Source of the DNA: Sabethes cyaneus
Lineage: Eukaryota; Arthropoda; Insecta; Diptera; Culicidae
NCBI RefSeq assembly: GCF_943734655.1
Contig: NC_071353.1
Coordinates: 77,603,121 to 77,667,120 of the forward strand
Reading direction: 5' to 3'
Length of the DNA stretch: 64,000 nt
Part shown: positions 25,828-37,700 of the stretch, in pieces
How positions within the stretch are numbered: the stretch's first letter is position 1
How the letters are laid out: the number at the start of each line of letters is the position of its first letter
Made by a program: the position numbers and the translations under genes
The notes under the pieces: generated by a model
Databases searched by the model: none
Told to the model about the DNA's origin: nothing
Seen by the model: the letters and a program-made list of their open reading frames with translations, nothing else

Positions 25828-25902
25828 TGTAACAAACTCTGTTATTTATATCAAATTGAGATATTTTTTGTTATCCTTTTGTTATAATCATTTACTCGGG
25901 AT

Positions 25903-26513
25903 GTCCAAAGCGTTTGACGTAGTCAATATTGGGGCGATGACTGCTGTTCTGCGGAAATATGGATTCAATGGTGTCTACTTAATATGGATCACTTCGTACC
26001 TGACTGGCCGCTTACAATATGTTAGACTGCACAATACAAATTCTAAACTATTTACAACGCGTTCCGGAGTACCTCAAGGCAGTCATTTGAGCCCTCTGAT
26101 GTTTGTTATCGTCATGAACGAGTTGCCCGATATGCTAATTGATGTTTTTGTGTTAATCTATGCTGATGACGTGAAAATGTTTGTACCTGTACGTTCCTCG
26201 AAGGATTGTACGACTCTTCAAGAGAACTTGAATTGTTTTCTAGACTTTTGCAAATTGTTTGGGCTAAGAGTAAACGTCTCCAAATGCAACGTGGTCTTCT
26301 TCAGTGGCAAATCGCGCAAAATCGAATACGGATACCGTCTAGGAGCTGGTTTAGTGCTAAGGAAAACTTGCCGCTGAGATTTAGGCATTGAAATGGATAG
26401 TGAATTAACCTTTACAAGCACACCGAGAAGATAGTAACGAAAGCAAATTCATTATTTGGAATGGTGGAACGATTTACCCGTGAACTAGATGATCCCTATA
26501 CAATAATTGCAAT
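25903..26513 (+). pseudogene. non-LTR retrotransposon RT, piece 2 of 4
   Basis: It resumes at SKAFDVVNIGAM and continues ITSYLTGRLQYVRL, SGVPQGSHLSPLMFVIVMNE, the catalytic LIYADDVKMFV and LNCFLDFCKLFGLRVNVSKC, then breaks frame near 26340-26375. It ends at CAATT, where a Harbinger-like MITE interrupts it. The PQG and YADD motifs are intact here, so the palm domain survived better than in the copy at 4633. Confidence 0.85.
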
Positions 26514-26516
26514 TTA

Positions 26517-27317
26517 GGGGCCGTGCAATAATTACGTAAGGCATAATGGGGGGAGTTCCGCGAAATCTTACAAAATCTTATTTGGTTCCGCGAAATCTTA
26601 CAAAATCTTATTTGGGGGGGAGGGGAGTTTAATCATTTCTTACGTAAGATTTTCTTATTCAACTGATGAATAGCTGTACCAATGGAACAAGTGCTTGATA
26701 AGCTACTATAGAACAAAAATGTTTCTTGGGATGTATTGTTCTACTGTTCCCAAAGATCACGCCTGCCGCATATAACCAGAGTGAGGTCAGTCTTTTGCTT
26801 TAAAGAAAACCGCGGATGGTCGTTACAGATCTGTACATTAGACGCAACGCTGTGCCAATTCCAACATAAGACTATGTCGCATGTCATCTAGAAGAGGCAA
26901 AGAAGTTCTTTGTACGCTACTTGACGAGGACACGTTTTCAGACGATTTAGAGTGGATCAATGCGAATTAAGTGAACGCTAGTGAGTTTCTGAGCATACAC
27001 CAACATTTATTGACAACCTTAATGCTGAAATACTGTTCATGAGTAGGCCATAAAGGGATTTACAACAGATAATTGATACTGTGTGTTTTTATTAATTTGT
27101 TTGAACTTTGGTTTTTATGAACTTATTTGAACTTTATTGACTGTTTCAATATTTTTTCAATGTCTAACTTTTTAAATAAAACTTGAATTTTGATGTATCA
27201 AAAAATCTTACTAAGATTTTTTACGGGGGAGAGGGGGGATTGGCCAAAATCTTATATAGGGGGGTGGGGGGGTTTAAAAATGAGGAAAAAGCCCTTACGT
27301 AATTATTGCACGGCCCC
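26517..27317. mobile_element. 801-bp PIF/Harbinger-like MITE in the retrotransposon
   Basis: GGGGCCGTGCAATAATTACG (extending TAAGG) begins it and its exact complement ends it. TTA flanks both sides (26514-26516, 27318-27320). C/G-rich tracts and the repeated phrase AAAATCTTA lie just inside both ends. Removing it with one TTA rejoins the host retrotransposon in frame (…AIY|TGLVR…), confirming the borders. A related but different family is at 890. Confidence 0.9.
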
Positions 27318-27320
27318 TTA

Positions 27321-27390
27321 CACGGGATTGGTCCGCACGACAATTGAGTATGCAAGCGTGGTGTGGTGTCCATTCTATGATATAGAGGAT
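27321..27390 (+). pseudogene. non-LTR retrotransposon RT, piece 3 of 4
   Basis: A short stretch encoding TGLVRTTIEYASVVWCPFYD matches the LVRSVLEYGVQVWAPY block of the related copy at 4633. It is trapped between two MITE insertions. Confidence 0.8.
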
Positions 27391-27627
27391 ACGGGAGGGT
27401 ATTTTCAGCAGGTTTCTAAATACAGCTTATTTGCCTTTTCTTTCGCCAATGAAAATACTTTGCCGACATACAATTTTAATATGTTATAACTATTTTCTCA
27501 AGACTGTAAGTAATCTACTATTTTGTATTCAAAGAAGTCAAAACCACCTGTTCTTCACTAGAGCTAGGCCATAGGCCGAAAAAATAAATACCATCGCTTA
27601 ATGGGCCGAAAATACCCTCCTGTGCCC
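27391..27627. mobile_element. about 237-bp MITE with GGAGGGTATTTTC ends
   Basis: The left end GGGAGGGTATTTTCAGC mirrors the right end GGCCGAAAATACCCTCC. It interrupts the retrotransposon between WCPFYD and VNRIERVQ. Possible TAC duplications are present, but the exact border is uncertain. It contains AAGTAATCTACTATTTTG, also found beside the T-family copy at 7838. Confidence 0.6.
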
Positions 27628-28035
27628 TACGTTAACCGGATCGAACGCGTGCAGAAAAAGTTTGTGCAATATGCTTTGCGTAATCTTGGTTGGAGAGATG
27701 AAATGCCTGATTATCGATCTCTTTGCTTGCTAGTCGAAATCAACAGCTTAAATGATCGCAGGATTTTAATCGATGTTCTATTTTTAAAAGACGTTATTTC
27801 GGAGAAATACAGTGCTCCTTAATTGCTCAGCCAAGTGACAAGATATGAAGGAAGATCCAACTTAAGGAGAATTAGGCCATTCTATTTATCGAACAGGTCG
27901 CAGAATTATGCCCGGAATGGGCCTATGTATCGAATGATGGCTCTTTACAACGATCTTCATTCCGTTATTTCCATAGAGATGTCAAGTGGTCAGCTAAAAC
28001 ATAATCATAAGCAATATTTTGATAACTATGTATAA
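27628..28035 (+). pseudogene. non-LTR retrotransposon RT, piece 4 of 4 (C-terminus)
   Basis: It reads YVNRIERVQKKFVQYALRNL, GWRDEMPDYRSLCLL, a stop or frame blemish near 27820, then RSQNYARNGPMYRMMALYND. This parallels the C-terminal region of the copy at 4633 (RIERVQRQF, RTNYGMNNPLE). The 3' tail is not distinct. 28036-28310 holds nothing I recognise. Confidence 0.8.
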
Positions 28036-28610
28036 AGTTTTATGTAACCATTTATTTGTTAGAATTTTAAGTCTGATGATGGGCAAAGCCTATATATCAA
28101 TTAAGACAAATCAAATTATAAAGATCATCGAACATACTTTTTTGTTGAATGAGCAGAATGGGATGAACCTCGTTTTTAATGCACCTCAATATCGCATCAA
28201 TGTGCAAGGTTCAACATTGACATAGCTTCTCACTAAACGAAGCATAGAACTGTTCACTAAACCTTTAGAATAGCCTCGGAATAACCGGTATTCAAATAAA
28301 AACCAGAATTAATCCACCAAGCGGTGTGACCTAGCCTTTCTACTCCCACTATAATTATTTTTTAATTTCTCAGGAACATCTATAATTAATTTGACTATAT
28401 CAGAATTAAAATTAAAAATAAAAATTCAGAAAAATTACGAAAATTATTGCGCAATTATTTCCTTTGCACTTTTGAAGGACAAGGATATCTATAACAAAAT
28501 GATTAGCCTCAAAATTGTATTATGAGTTCACTTGACTTTTGCGATTTATCTGAATTTGGAAAAATAACTGAGTAGAGCAGATATAAAAAACGAGATAGAA
28601 AAACTACATG

Positions 28611-30186
28611 GTATACAGCCGTAAGGTTTGTACGAAAGGGTGACGTAGGACTATATCAGATCATTAGATCAAAGACTAATATAAACTGCATTTCTGGCAT
28701 ATGTATGTTTGAAAGAATCTGTGAAGGCCATTGTTTAAGTGGATGTTTAAAAGAGAAGAGCAAATATCCAAATTCAATTTTACATTGAATGCAATGTTGG
28801 CTTTGAAAATACGTGAACGAGGGTTCATAAGTACAATGCTTGCAACCATTGAGATAGATATAGAGATTTCTTTTAAAAATCACTTGTGTGCATCATATAA
28901 GTTGAAATAGTAATGAATGACCAGCCCACAGATTATTGTATTAAATATGATTATGCGTAGCTTGACATGTTTCAATAATCTTGTTTTAACTCGCTTGTGG
29001 CCTTTAAAAGGGCCATTGATTACACATTGAAGTCAAAGCACGTTCATCGGAAATATGACGTGCCACTCGAAGGTCCTTCTGTTTTGACATGAATGGCAAC
29101 AGGCACGTAAGTTAGCGGCGTCGATTCACTGTCTCTTGCTCCGAGAAGGTTTTACTAGTTTACTTACACAGCTTACCGCTTGTTACATAGCAGAAAATAT
29201 GGCACATACGCAAAAATTTCTGTTTTATTTGTATGAGAGTCCTTATCCTCCTACCATTAAGGGGGTCTCAAACCATCATAAAATAAATTCACGCCTCCAA
29301 AAACCCCCACATGCCAAATTTGGTTCCATTTGCTTGATTAGTTCTCGAGTTATGGGGAAATTTGAATTTCAGTTGTGTGTGGCCCTTCTTAAAGAGGGCA
29401 AAGGTCCTGATTCACCATAGAAAAAAATTCTGCCTCCAAAAACCCCCACATACCGAATTTGGACCCATTTGCTGAATTAGTTCTCGATTTCTGAGAAATT
29501 TGTATTTCATTTGTATGGGAGCCCTCCCCCCCCCCCCCCTCTTAAAGAGGAAGGGGTCTCAGTAGACCATAGAAAAAATGCTTACTTTCAAAAAACCCAA
29601 CATGCCAAATTTGGTTGCTTTTACTTGACTAGTTCTCGAGTCATGAGAAAATTTGTATTTGATTTGTAAGGGAGCTCCCTTCCTAAAGGGAGGAGGGGTC
29701 TCAATTCACCATAGGAAAAATTCTTGCCTTCTGAAACCCCCACATGCCGAATTTGGTTCCATTTGCTTAATTAGTTCTAGAGTTGAGGAAATTTATATTT
29801 CACTTGTATGGGAGCCCCCCCTCTTAGAAGAGGAGAGGGTCCTAGTGCATCATAGAAAAAAATCCTGCCTTCTAAAACCCCACATGCCAAATTTGGTTCC
29901 ATTTGCTTGATTAGTTCTCGTGGTTTGAGGAAATTTGAGTATCATTTGTATAGAAGCCCCCCCCCCCCTCTTACGCCCTTCATAAAATTGCTCTCTTAAC
30001 CCATTCCATAAAATTGCTGGTCATTTTATCTATCCAACGACATATAAATTATTCAGTTTCGTTCAGTAGTTTAGTAGTTATTCCCATTTGAAATCTTTCA
30101 TTCAAACGTTACACTTCTGTTTTCGTTTTCACAAAGTACTACCCAGTCCCAGTATAGTAAACAAAGATGTAGTCCTACGTCAAAAA
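28611..30186 (-). mobile_element. T-family element copy 3 (inserted in S copy 1)
   Basis: Reversed relative to copies 1 and 2, it starts GTATACAGCCGTAAGG then GGTGACGTAGGACTATATC. It ends CCCAGTCCCAGTATAGTAAA then GATGTAGTCCTACGTCAAAAA. It holds about six units of the GGCATGTGGGGG/CTCGAGAACTAATC repeat, the most of the three copies, with poly-C tracts. Its flanks (ATAACTGAGTAGAGCAGATA / TTGCCGCTCCTTCAG) adjoin in the other S copy, proving it is an insertion. Confidence 0.82.
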
Positions 30187-31403
30187 TGAACTTAGTTGCC
30201 GCTCCTTCAGATAATTATTTTTGCATGAAAATCAAAACTTAAGCTTCCTTTGAATGTATTTTCATGAAAAAATAGTCATTAGCTTGGTCGCATCGTTTTT
30301 ACGATGTAGCCCATTAGAGGGCTTAGAAAACGGTATGAGATCAAAACATAGTGCAAAAGAAGCGCCATAAACATGCTTGGGAATGGGAAATATGATCGAT
30401 ATGATTTCTAGTGCTTGTCAGTTTCAATTTATTTATTAAAATATGATACATGACACAAGAATTTAGTCTTTTAAAGTGTCACTAACGAAAACACATCGTA
30501 CAAAATTAATAGAAACCTTTTTTTCCTATTTTTCATATAAAATTTCTAAGCTCCAGTATCTATTGGTTCAGTGTCTGTTTTCGAAGCCTGCAAGTCGTAC
30601 GAGTAATACGTATCTGTTGCGAATAAATATTAATAATGGAATTTAACCGGAATTTTTTTTTGTTTAATTTCATGTTTTGTATTCCACTAAGACGCACCAA
30701 AAACTTTAGATAATTAACATGTTTCTCACTTTTCTTGTATTTCAATGCAAATTTCAACATTGCAAATCGTAAACAGATACTCATACACACATTGATATAT
30801 ACCCACATACACATACATACATACACGCATACATGCGTATATACACACATACATCATACATACATTGAATACAATCGACATTTGATTGATATATTGTCAT
30901 TTAACACGTTTTAACGGTTTAATATACGGTGCTTAAGTGTTAAAGTTTGAATAACTTTTGAATGGATCGTCCGATTTTCAATAACTCAATTTCGTTGAGA
31001 TCTATCAACAGTAATTTTCAAATAATAATAAATTGTAGGATATATCTCGTTGAATTAATACTTGTATGTTACAAAAATATGTTTTAAATACTTTTTCCAC
31101 ATTTCTTTATGTATCTTTCAAACCACAAGCCCATTCGTCATGGAATTTGGAAGTTAAGGTTTTGAAAGGCTCCTTTTTCATATGCAATAAATTTTGTTGA
31201 AATCGGTTAAGAGACCTGTGAGATAATGAACTCCCATGTTTTTCGTATTTTTATACATAACTTTTGAACTAAAAATCAGATCAGTATGAAATTCAATAGC
31301 GACCTATGGGTCATTTCGACCTTTCATTTGACACTAAGATCATTAAAGTCGGTCCAGCCATCTCCGAGAAAAGTGAGTGAGATTGAAAGCGTTACATACA
31401 CAC

Positions 31404-31992
<589 letters not shown>

Positions 31993-32424
31993 CCGACATT
32001 GCTCAGTTCGTCGAACCCTATCGATTGGTATATGACATTTCGTGTTTTCCGACCAATTTCTAAACCTTTGTTATAGCAAATTATTGTTTCTTACACAATC
32101 CTGTTATGGCATATCGAAGACTTGAAGAATTTGCATATTTAATCCTCTCTGTCTCATGGTAGCACAGGTGATCCAAGACTTGCGATATGAAAATCAGTCG
32201 ATGAAATTTTAGAGGTTTTTAAATGTGGATATTTCTATTCTAGAACGTAGTAGAAACATTGTCGTATAAGAAGGATAGTTTTGCTTTACGAATTGCTTAT
32301 TAGTGACTGATTTAGGTGACGAAAAATTGTAAACCACCCTAATACTCCTGGGACAGAGAGAGTTAATTGTGGCGCATTACTGTTTTATCAATTTATACAG
32401 AAGAAACTTAAACTATTTCGAGTC

Positions 32425-32505
32425 TATACTGCCGCTACAGTCCCATTTTCTGTGGAGTTTCCTATAAAAATGGAACTGTTATGCGAGTATCGACAGTATA
32501 TCATC
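32425..32505. repeat. small fold-back, ACTGCCGCTACAGTCCCATTTT-like ends
   Basis: The phrase CTGCCGCTACAGTCCCATT is mirrored by AATGGAACTGTTATGCGAG and a TATCGACAGTATA end, giving a roughly 80-bp imperfect palindrome. Related ends occur in the MITE at 42610 and near 40796. It is probably a minimal MITE. Confidence 0.5.
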
Positions 32506-33251
32506 GGTAGCACTAGCCACGCAGACAGTTGACCCCAAAGTTTACCGAACGAAAAAAAATAGCAAGTCGAATTCCGAAGCCGGGAAATAATGTCAGAAAT
32601 TTCCTTTTAGCTTTATTTTGCTAATAAGATTTAAAAACTGGCTCAGAATAATATGAGTCCCCGCGTTGGCATTTAACAATCATTTAAAAAATGTTTTTCC
32701 AAAATATTTAAAGATGTTCAGCGCATGATTTAATATTATTTGTGTAAATATTTGGTAAATATATTTACTTGCGAAAACATGAAATCATAAATCAATAATT
32801 TAAAAGAAAGCTTCATTGAAATACAGATAGCTATGGACAGTTGATATTTTGCAAAAAGTCAATTTCTATGCACCCAGTGTTGGTTGCTTTGCATAACCAA
32901 ACATGCACTAGTAGCTCAATTGTGGGTCACAAATTCAAGTTAACAAATCGGCAAAATGGCAAAATAAATTATTATCCATTCAAAAACAATCCGTTTATCG
33001 CACAATCATAAGTTCTGACTATCAAATGTTTGATTTTTTATTTTAAATATAATTGAGTTCGAATTTCATCTTTATTCTGATTCGTTCTGTACAATTGCCA
33101 TTCCTGATTTTAATATTAATATGATGATATTAATTTTAATATTAAACTATGCATATACAAATTGTTACATGTACAAATTTATAACTTTATAAATTTATAA
33201 ATTCCGAATCAGAATTACAGTATTATTCTGTCGGGTAAAATTTCGTATTTT

Positions 33252-33466
33252 ATTGTCAATTGCAAGGAAAATTGTACCATCCAAAGTGCGATATCGCTCA
33301 TAAAAGTGCTATTTTGCATTAAATCGTTTCGGTATCTTCGGCGCACTTATTGCTTGGAAGATAACGAAAAAGTGCGCCGAAGGTACCGAAACGATTTAAT
33401 GCAAAATAGCACTTTTATGGCCGATATCGCACTTTGGATGGTACAATTTTCCTTGCAATTGACAAT
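33252..33466. mobile_element. 215-bp near-perfect palindrome (fold-back MITE)
   Basis: Two 97-bp arms, differing at only a few positions, enclose a 21-base spacer (33349-33369). The outer ends read ATTGTCAATTGCAAGG and CCTTGCAATTGACAAT. The inner arm includes GATTTAATGCAAAATAGCAC or its complement. Such self-complementarity would make a long RNA hairpin if transcribed within the hth primary transcript. No coding is seen and the target duplication is unclear. Confidence 0.9.
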
Positions 33467-33639
33467 ATGATAAAATATTTTTTGTTGAGTATTTATCAAG
33501 TTCTATCATTTATTTTTTCAGAAAAATATTCGCTTTCAGGTTTAACCAAATTAAGGATATTGCTGCTCTTTATCTCTTCAACATAATCAGTTGGAAACCA
33601 CCCCGTTGATGGGAAAACCCGAAACCGATCAGTTCAAAG

Positions 33640-33900
33640 GTATCCGGAACCAGTTACATGTTGCGGGATCTAAAAGGCTTTCAGTGTCATTGGCTCGTAA
33701 AGTATTTTAGTTTGATACCCATATCGAGATGGTTTCGGTCATGCCCTAAAAGGACCATCGCCGCCGGGGTACTCGGAACCTGCTACAAGGTCGCCGTGGC
33801 AAGTTCAGTATTCTTAAACCTTCCAGTGTCATTGATTCTTAAAATACTGTTTTGACATCCATAATGATATGGTTTCGGTCGACTCTCAAGAAGGCTAGAG
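33640..33900. repeat. diverged minisatellite, about two units
   Basis: CGGAACCAGTTACA and CGGAACCTGCTACA, AGTGTCATTGGCTCG and AGTGTCATTGATTC, and ATGGTTTCGGTCATG and ATGGTTTCGGTCGAC recur in order, about 130-150 bp apart. This is an old tandem duplication. Confidence 0.6.
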
Positions 33901-34394
33901 AAAAAAAATTTATTGCGACTGATTTCACGAAAACGGCCATATCTCTAATGTTTCTTAATAGATATCCATTCTTTTTTCCCCAATCGACTTAAAATTGATT
34001 TTGGTTTCTGGATAAAATATGAACAATAAAGATTTTTTATAGAATTTTATGGAAAAAGATATAAGCGGTCAACAATATCAGTTTTTGACATACAATCAAT
34101 CCGAAATATCTCCGGTGTCCTCTGGCATTCACGAATTCCCGAGTATCTCGATAAACTAAAAAATATTTCCCTGTCTAATGCAACTGATGCATCTATATAA
34201 GTCTTTTTTGTAGAAGATATTATCAACTGAATTTGGTTAAAATTTTTCCTGTTCTGATCGTTTTGTCTAACCCTTTACGTCAAAAGCCTTAAGTGTCCAG
34301 TTTTAGGGGACTTCCTCCTATACTTAAAATTGTTAAAACTAATAGTCTCCATTTTTAAGATAGTTAGTAGAGATATTCCCAGTGAACCTCGAAG

Positions 34395-34530
34395 TACGAC
34401 ACCACACCACGAAGTCAGTAATCGTATGTTCGAATCTCGACTGTGGGAAGCAGTAAGAGTCAATAAAATCGTAGCACTAGCCCCGCAATTGTGCTGGACT
34501 CTAACAGCTGGCTGTCGAAAAAAGAACAGA
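34395..34530 (+). mobile_element. tRNA-derived SINE-like repeat
   Basis: The plus strand carries the B-box-like CGTATGTTCGAATCTCGAC, then AGTCAATAAAATCGTAGCAC and CTCTAACAGCTGGCTG. It is the same family as the copy at 35850, truncated at the 5' side. Confidence 0.65.
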
Positions 34531-35849
34531 CCCGATAGAAAATCACTCGTTTTATACTTGTACTTTTTGGAATATATTGAAGAAATATTTATCAACTTCT
34601 GCCAATATTATCATATTTAGAATCGATAAACAAGGCGTAGGCCTTGCCTAATACTCATAACAAATCGTATGTTTTACCTGGCAGACGTATGATTCTTTAC
34701 AGCAATTCTACAAAATACAGCAAAGCAGCTTTTCCATTCCGCTTTGCTATAATGAATCTAAAGATTCCAACGTAGGGTAAAATTTCTTTAAAATTTTCTC
34801 AGACAATCGAATGTTCACTTCTATTCACCTCAAGCGGCTTAGCAAACCACCAGCAGTGCAGAGTGCAAAGCTAGCGACCAAACTGAAAAAGCACACCAAA
34901 TCAAAACTACGGTCCTGTGCTAAGCTTTACAGCCAGAAGGGTCGAAAGGCAACAGGGATATCTTGATAGGTATGTACAAAAGTAATTTTATCTTTCGATT
35001 TGCTGATCCTTTTCCTTCAAACAAAAAAACCTAAAAAAATATTTTTGCTCATTTGTTAGTAACACATACTGGGACTCGCACTGGGGTATACAAAAGCCAA
35101 GTAGGACGGAAAGGAGCAAAGCGAAAAAGGATTTAATGCTTCGCCAAATCCAACAGCATCGGGCATTCCTCAATTTCTTTGCTTCTGCTGTTTCTGGCCG
35201 GCCGTTCTTGGTGTTTCTTTAGCGAACAGCGAAATTGGATTTGCATTTTCAAATAATAGAGATTAACGAGTACCTCCGCTGTGTCAGTCGCAGCATGAGA
35301 CTTTGATTGAAAATGATAATTAAGCGAATTGAATATTGCATTCTTAGTCGTTTGCTCATTTCTTGCATTTTTTTCGTACATATTTAATAATATCGATTGA
35401 TGGCGATGCATGAGAGCTTTTTAGAATAAACAAGCGTATACCTAATATTTTCCTTATGATTTCCCATATGATCTGAGCAAAATAATTTAAAGCTTTTGCG
35501 CGCTATATCAATCCTACGTGGATTTTGTACGCATGTCCTAAATACTTATATCAAAGAATTTGACAAAGTGCAGTCTAAAACTCAATATAAACCATTTTAT
35601 TTTTAATTTGGGTCACAACTCTACTCGTCGTATGTGCCAGTTGAAAGCATTATAGAATTGAACATTTGTATTTGTCACCAATAGCTACACTGGGTTCTTC
35701 GGAACTCGGACTAGACTGACCACCTTTCTCTTCCTATGTTGTGTAAATGTACAATTATCTCCGAAAGTTGACAAAAAGAAGGTTCCAGCTTCTTATAAGA
35801 TATTATAACCCAGAATTTTATAAAAAAGCAAAGCCAGAATGCTACATTC

Positions 35850-36030
35850 CATTATAGAAACTTGACCTTCTGTATTTATACGGCAGCCTCCCAGTTGGCT
35901 TCGATATACGATGCTGGTCTAATAAACCGATCAACGTATGTTCGAATCTCGGCTGCAAGAGGCTGTTAGAGTCAATAGGACCGCACTACTGGCCGCACAA
36001 TCGTCCTGTACTTTAACAGCTGGCTGCGAT
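35850..36030 (+). mobile_element. tRNA-derived SINE-like repeat
   Basis: This is the clearest member of the family: ACGATGCTGGTCTAATAAAC (possible A-box region), GTATGTTCGAATCTCGGC (B box), AGGCTGTTAGAGTCAATAGG and CTTTAACAGCTGGCTGCG. It has no A-tail. Another scrap, lacking the tRNA-like head, is at 36230-36315, only 280 bp from hth exon 1. Confidence 0.7.
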
Positions 36031-36229
36031 GTCCCAGCATTTTACACATAATAGTTCGAAAACCAGTAGCGGTGGCATTGAATGTGAATATTCCGTATTT
36101 GCTAAGCCAATCGCTTCGCCAATATAATGTGAAACTGAATTTTGCTTGAAAAAATGAGAGATTCTAGTTTCTGGCGTGTACGTACTCGGAGCAATAGTGT
36201 TTAAGAACGATTAAGAATAGCTGTATTTA

Positions 36230-36315
36230 TACAGGACTGAAAGCGACTAGAGTCAATAGGATGTCGTAGTACTAGCACCGCAGTTATCCAGTACTTTACC
36301 AGTTAGCTACGAAAG
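36230..36315 (+). mobile_element. SINE-like fragment (body only)
   Basis: It contains AGAGTCAATAGGATGTCGTA, GCACCGCAGTTATCCAGTAC and CCAGTTAGCTACGAAAG, collinear with the body of the copy at 35850. The head with the B box is absent. Confidence 0.55.
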
Positions 36316-36591
36316 TTTCCGTGTAAAAACAGAATGCGTGGTTAAGCAAATAGGATGTGGTACCGAGACTTTCCTTTGGTTTTGCATTTTTGTAACGCGT
36401 TTTGAATATTTTAGATTCTAATAGTAAAACATATACTTTCAATAACAACAACCGATTGGGAAATTGTTTTAAACTAAAAGTTAGTTTTCTTTTGGTGAAA
36501 TTATACTGGTAAGAGTCGTTTGTTGGATGATGCTAACAAGATTAATTTAAAAACAGCCACTTTTAGCCGTAGCAGATGGCGTGATACGTAC

Positions 36592-36606
36592 CCTAGGCTG
36601 TGCCAT
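36592..36606 (-). CDS. hth: homothorax, first coding exon (MAQPR) with start codon
   Basis: On the minus strand an ATG opens the codons M-A-Q-P-R and is followed at once by a GTACGT donor. Drosophila Hth begins MAQPRYDDGLHGYG and vertebrate MEIS1 begins MAQRYDD, so this five-codon piece is exactly what must precede the YDD exon at 7281-7531. The phases agree: fifteen coding bases, then a phase-0 acceptor. The start context is purine-poor (GGATTG before ATG, G after). The exon must continue to the right as 5' untranslated leader, whose limit cannot be seen. On its own this match is too short to be secure; confidence comes from the exact family sequence, the donor and the phase together. Confidence 0.86.
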
Positions 36607-37700
36607 CAATCCGACCAACACGGGCGGCCGTCGATTCTAATTCCTGTTGCAACTGATCAAACTGCCTAGATTTGATAAAAATCACTATACCTTTTGTCAC
36701 AGCACACACACACACTCACACACTATCACTATATCACTAAAAATGTCCACTGTCGTTAAGCTAGTATCAATAGTTCGCAATAGAGTTGCGAGTTAAGTCG
36801 ATACCGCCAGATTACTTATTTTTGTGCTTTTTATGGTATCGAAAACGCTCGTGGTAAATCATAAGGAATTGTGGATTTCGCTTGACGAAAGCATTGAAAT
36901 TTAAATCTCACGACAGAGCAAACTTAGAACGATAGAAGCAAATAGTGCTTCAATATAATCACACTTTTTTTCCTTTCATACTCGGGTTCAACGTTCTGCT
37001 AAGAATTTTATTATTGGTGATTTTCTCATTCAATTTAACACGCGCGCACATTGACCGAGTCGAATCTTTTGAGATGACTATACTTTTTTCGTATTACATA
37101 TATCTTTACATTTAATCGTAAACTAAATTCACTTATTTTAAAACTAGAATCACAGTTTCAATGTAGTACTCTACAGAGCGGTTTTCAATAATTTTCCCGT
37201 TGCGCGACGATTTCACGGACAAACAAACGAACTAATGGTCTATTATTTGATAAACACGCGAATAATGGTCGATCAATAGTAGACACAGTTCACAAACGAC
37301 CTTTACCGCGACGATGAATTTCGAGCAGCCAAAAAAAGGATATCAATTACTTGCATTTTGATTTAGCAAGCTACTACTTTACACAATGTCGTCGGTTGCG
37401 CGTGTGATGAGCGAGAAATGATTTATCACACTCACGCGGAACGCTGTCTAGGTTTCACATCGGAGCCTTCACTAGCGGCACCGAGATCGTGAGCGTGGTG
37501 GTATGGTGCAGTGTGACGAGGATGAATGTAATACTCAGCAGGCTTTTTTATTACGCTCTCGCTCTTTCTTTTGTCTATTGCTGCTCTCTTGTGGTGCGGC
37601 ACTAGATCAGATCGCGCTTTAGGTCGACCAGAAGGATAACACAACATACGCGATTTGCAGTAAACACAGCCTTCTGGACCATCATCGGGAATGCAGGATC
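36607..37700 (-). promoter_or_regulatory. hth: candidate hth 5' leader / promoter-proximal region
   Basis: This is the sequence immediately upstream of the hth start codon. It is distinctly poorer in recognisable repeats than the rest of the window. It includes CG-containing tracts (for example around 37015-37060 and 37380-37450) and a short CA run near 36703-36722. The 5' untranslated leader must begin here or be joined by splicing from farther right. I cannot place a transcription start: no TATA box with a convincing initiator stands out. This is an inference from position only. Confidence 0.35.

Larger units (their letters stand above)
20565..25900. mobile_element. 5.3-kb insertion splitting the retrotransposon (CCCGA...TCGGG ends)
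   Basis: The insertion lies between the codons for YTD and SKAF of the retrotransposon. Its left end starts CCCGATCAGACAAACATAAC and the complement of its right end starts CCCGAGTAAATGATTATAAC. Both are followed by TAACAAA-rich DNA, with ATAT at the left junction and AT at the right. These are weak terminal inverted repeats. The mass of the insert is later additions (RTE fragment, hAT MITE, SINE, small MITE). Unassigned stretches are 20831-21681, 21844-22486, 23807-24408 and 24835-25675. The superfamily is unknown. Confidence 0.6.

Noticed and set aside
37432..37647. Possible short gene on the minus strand upstream of hth
   Set aside because: The frame has no family motif or domain. It may simply be part of the hth leader or promoter.
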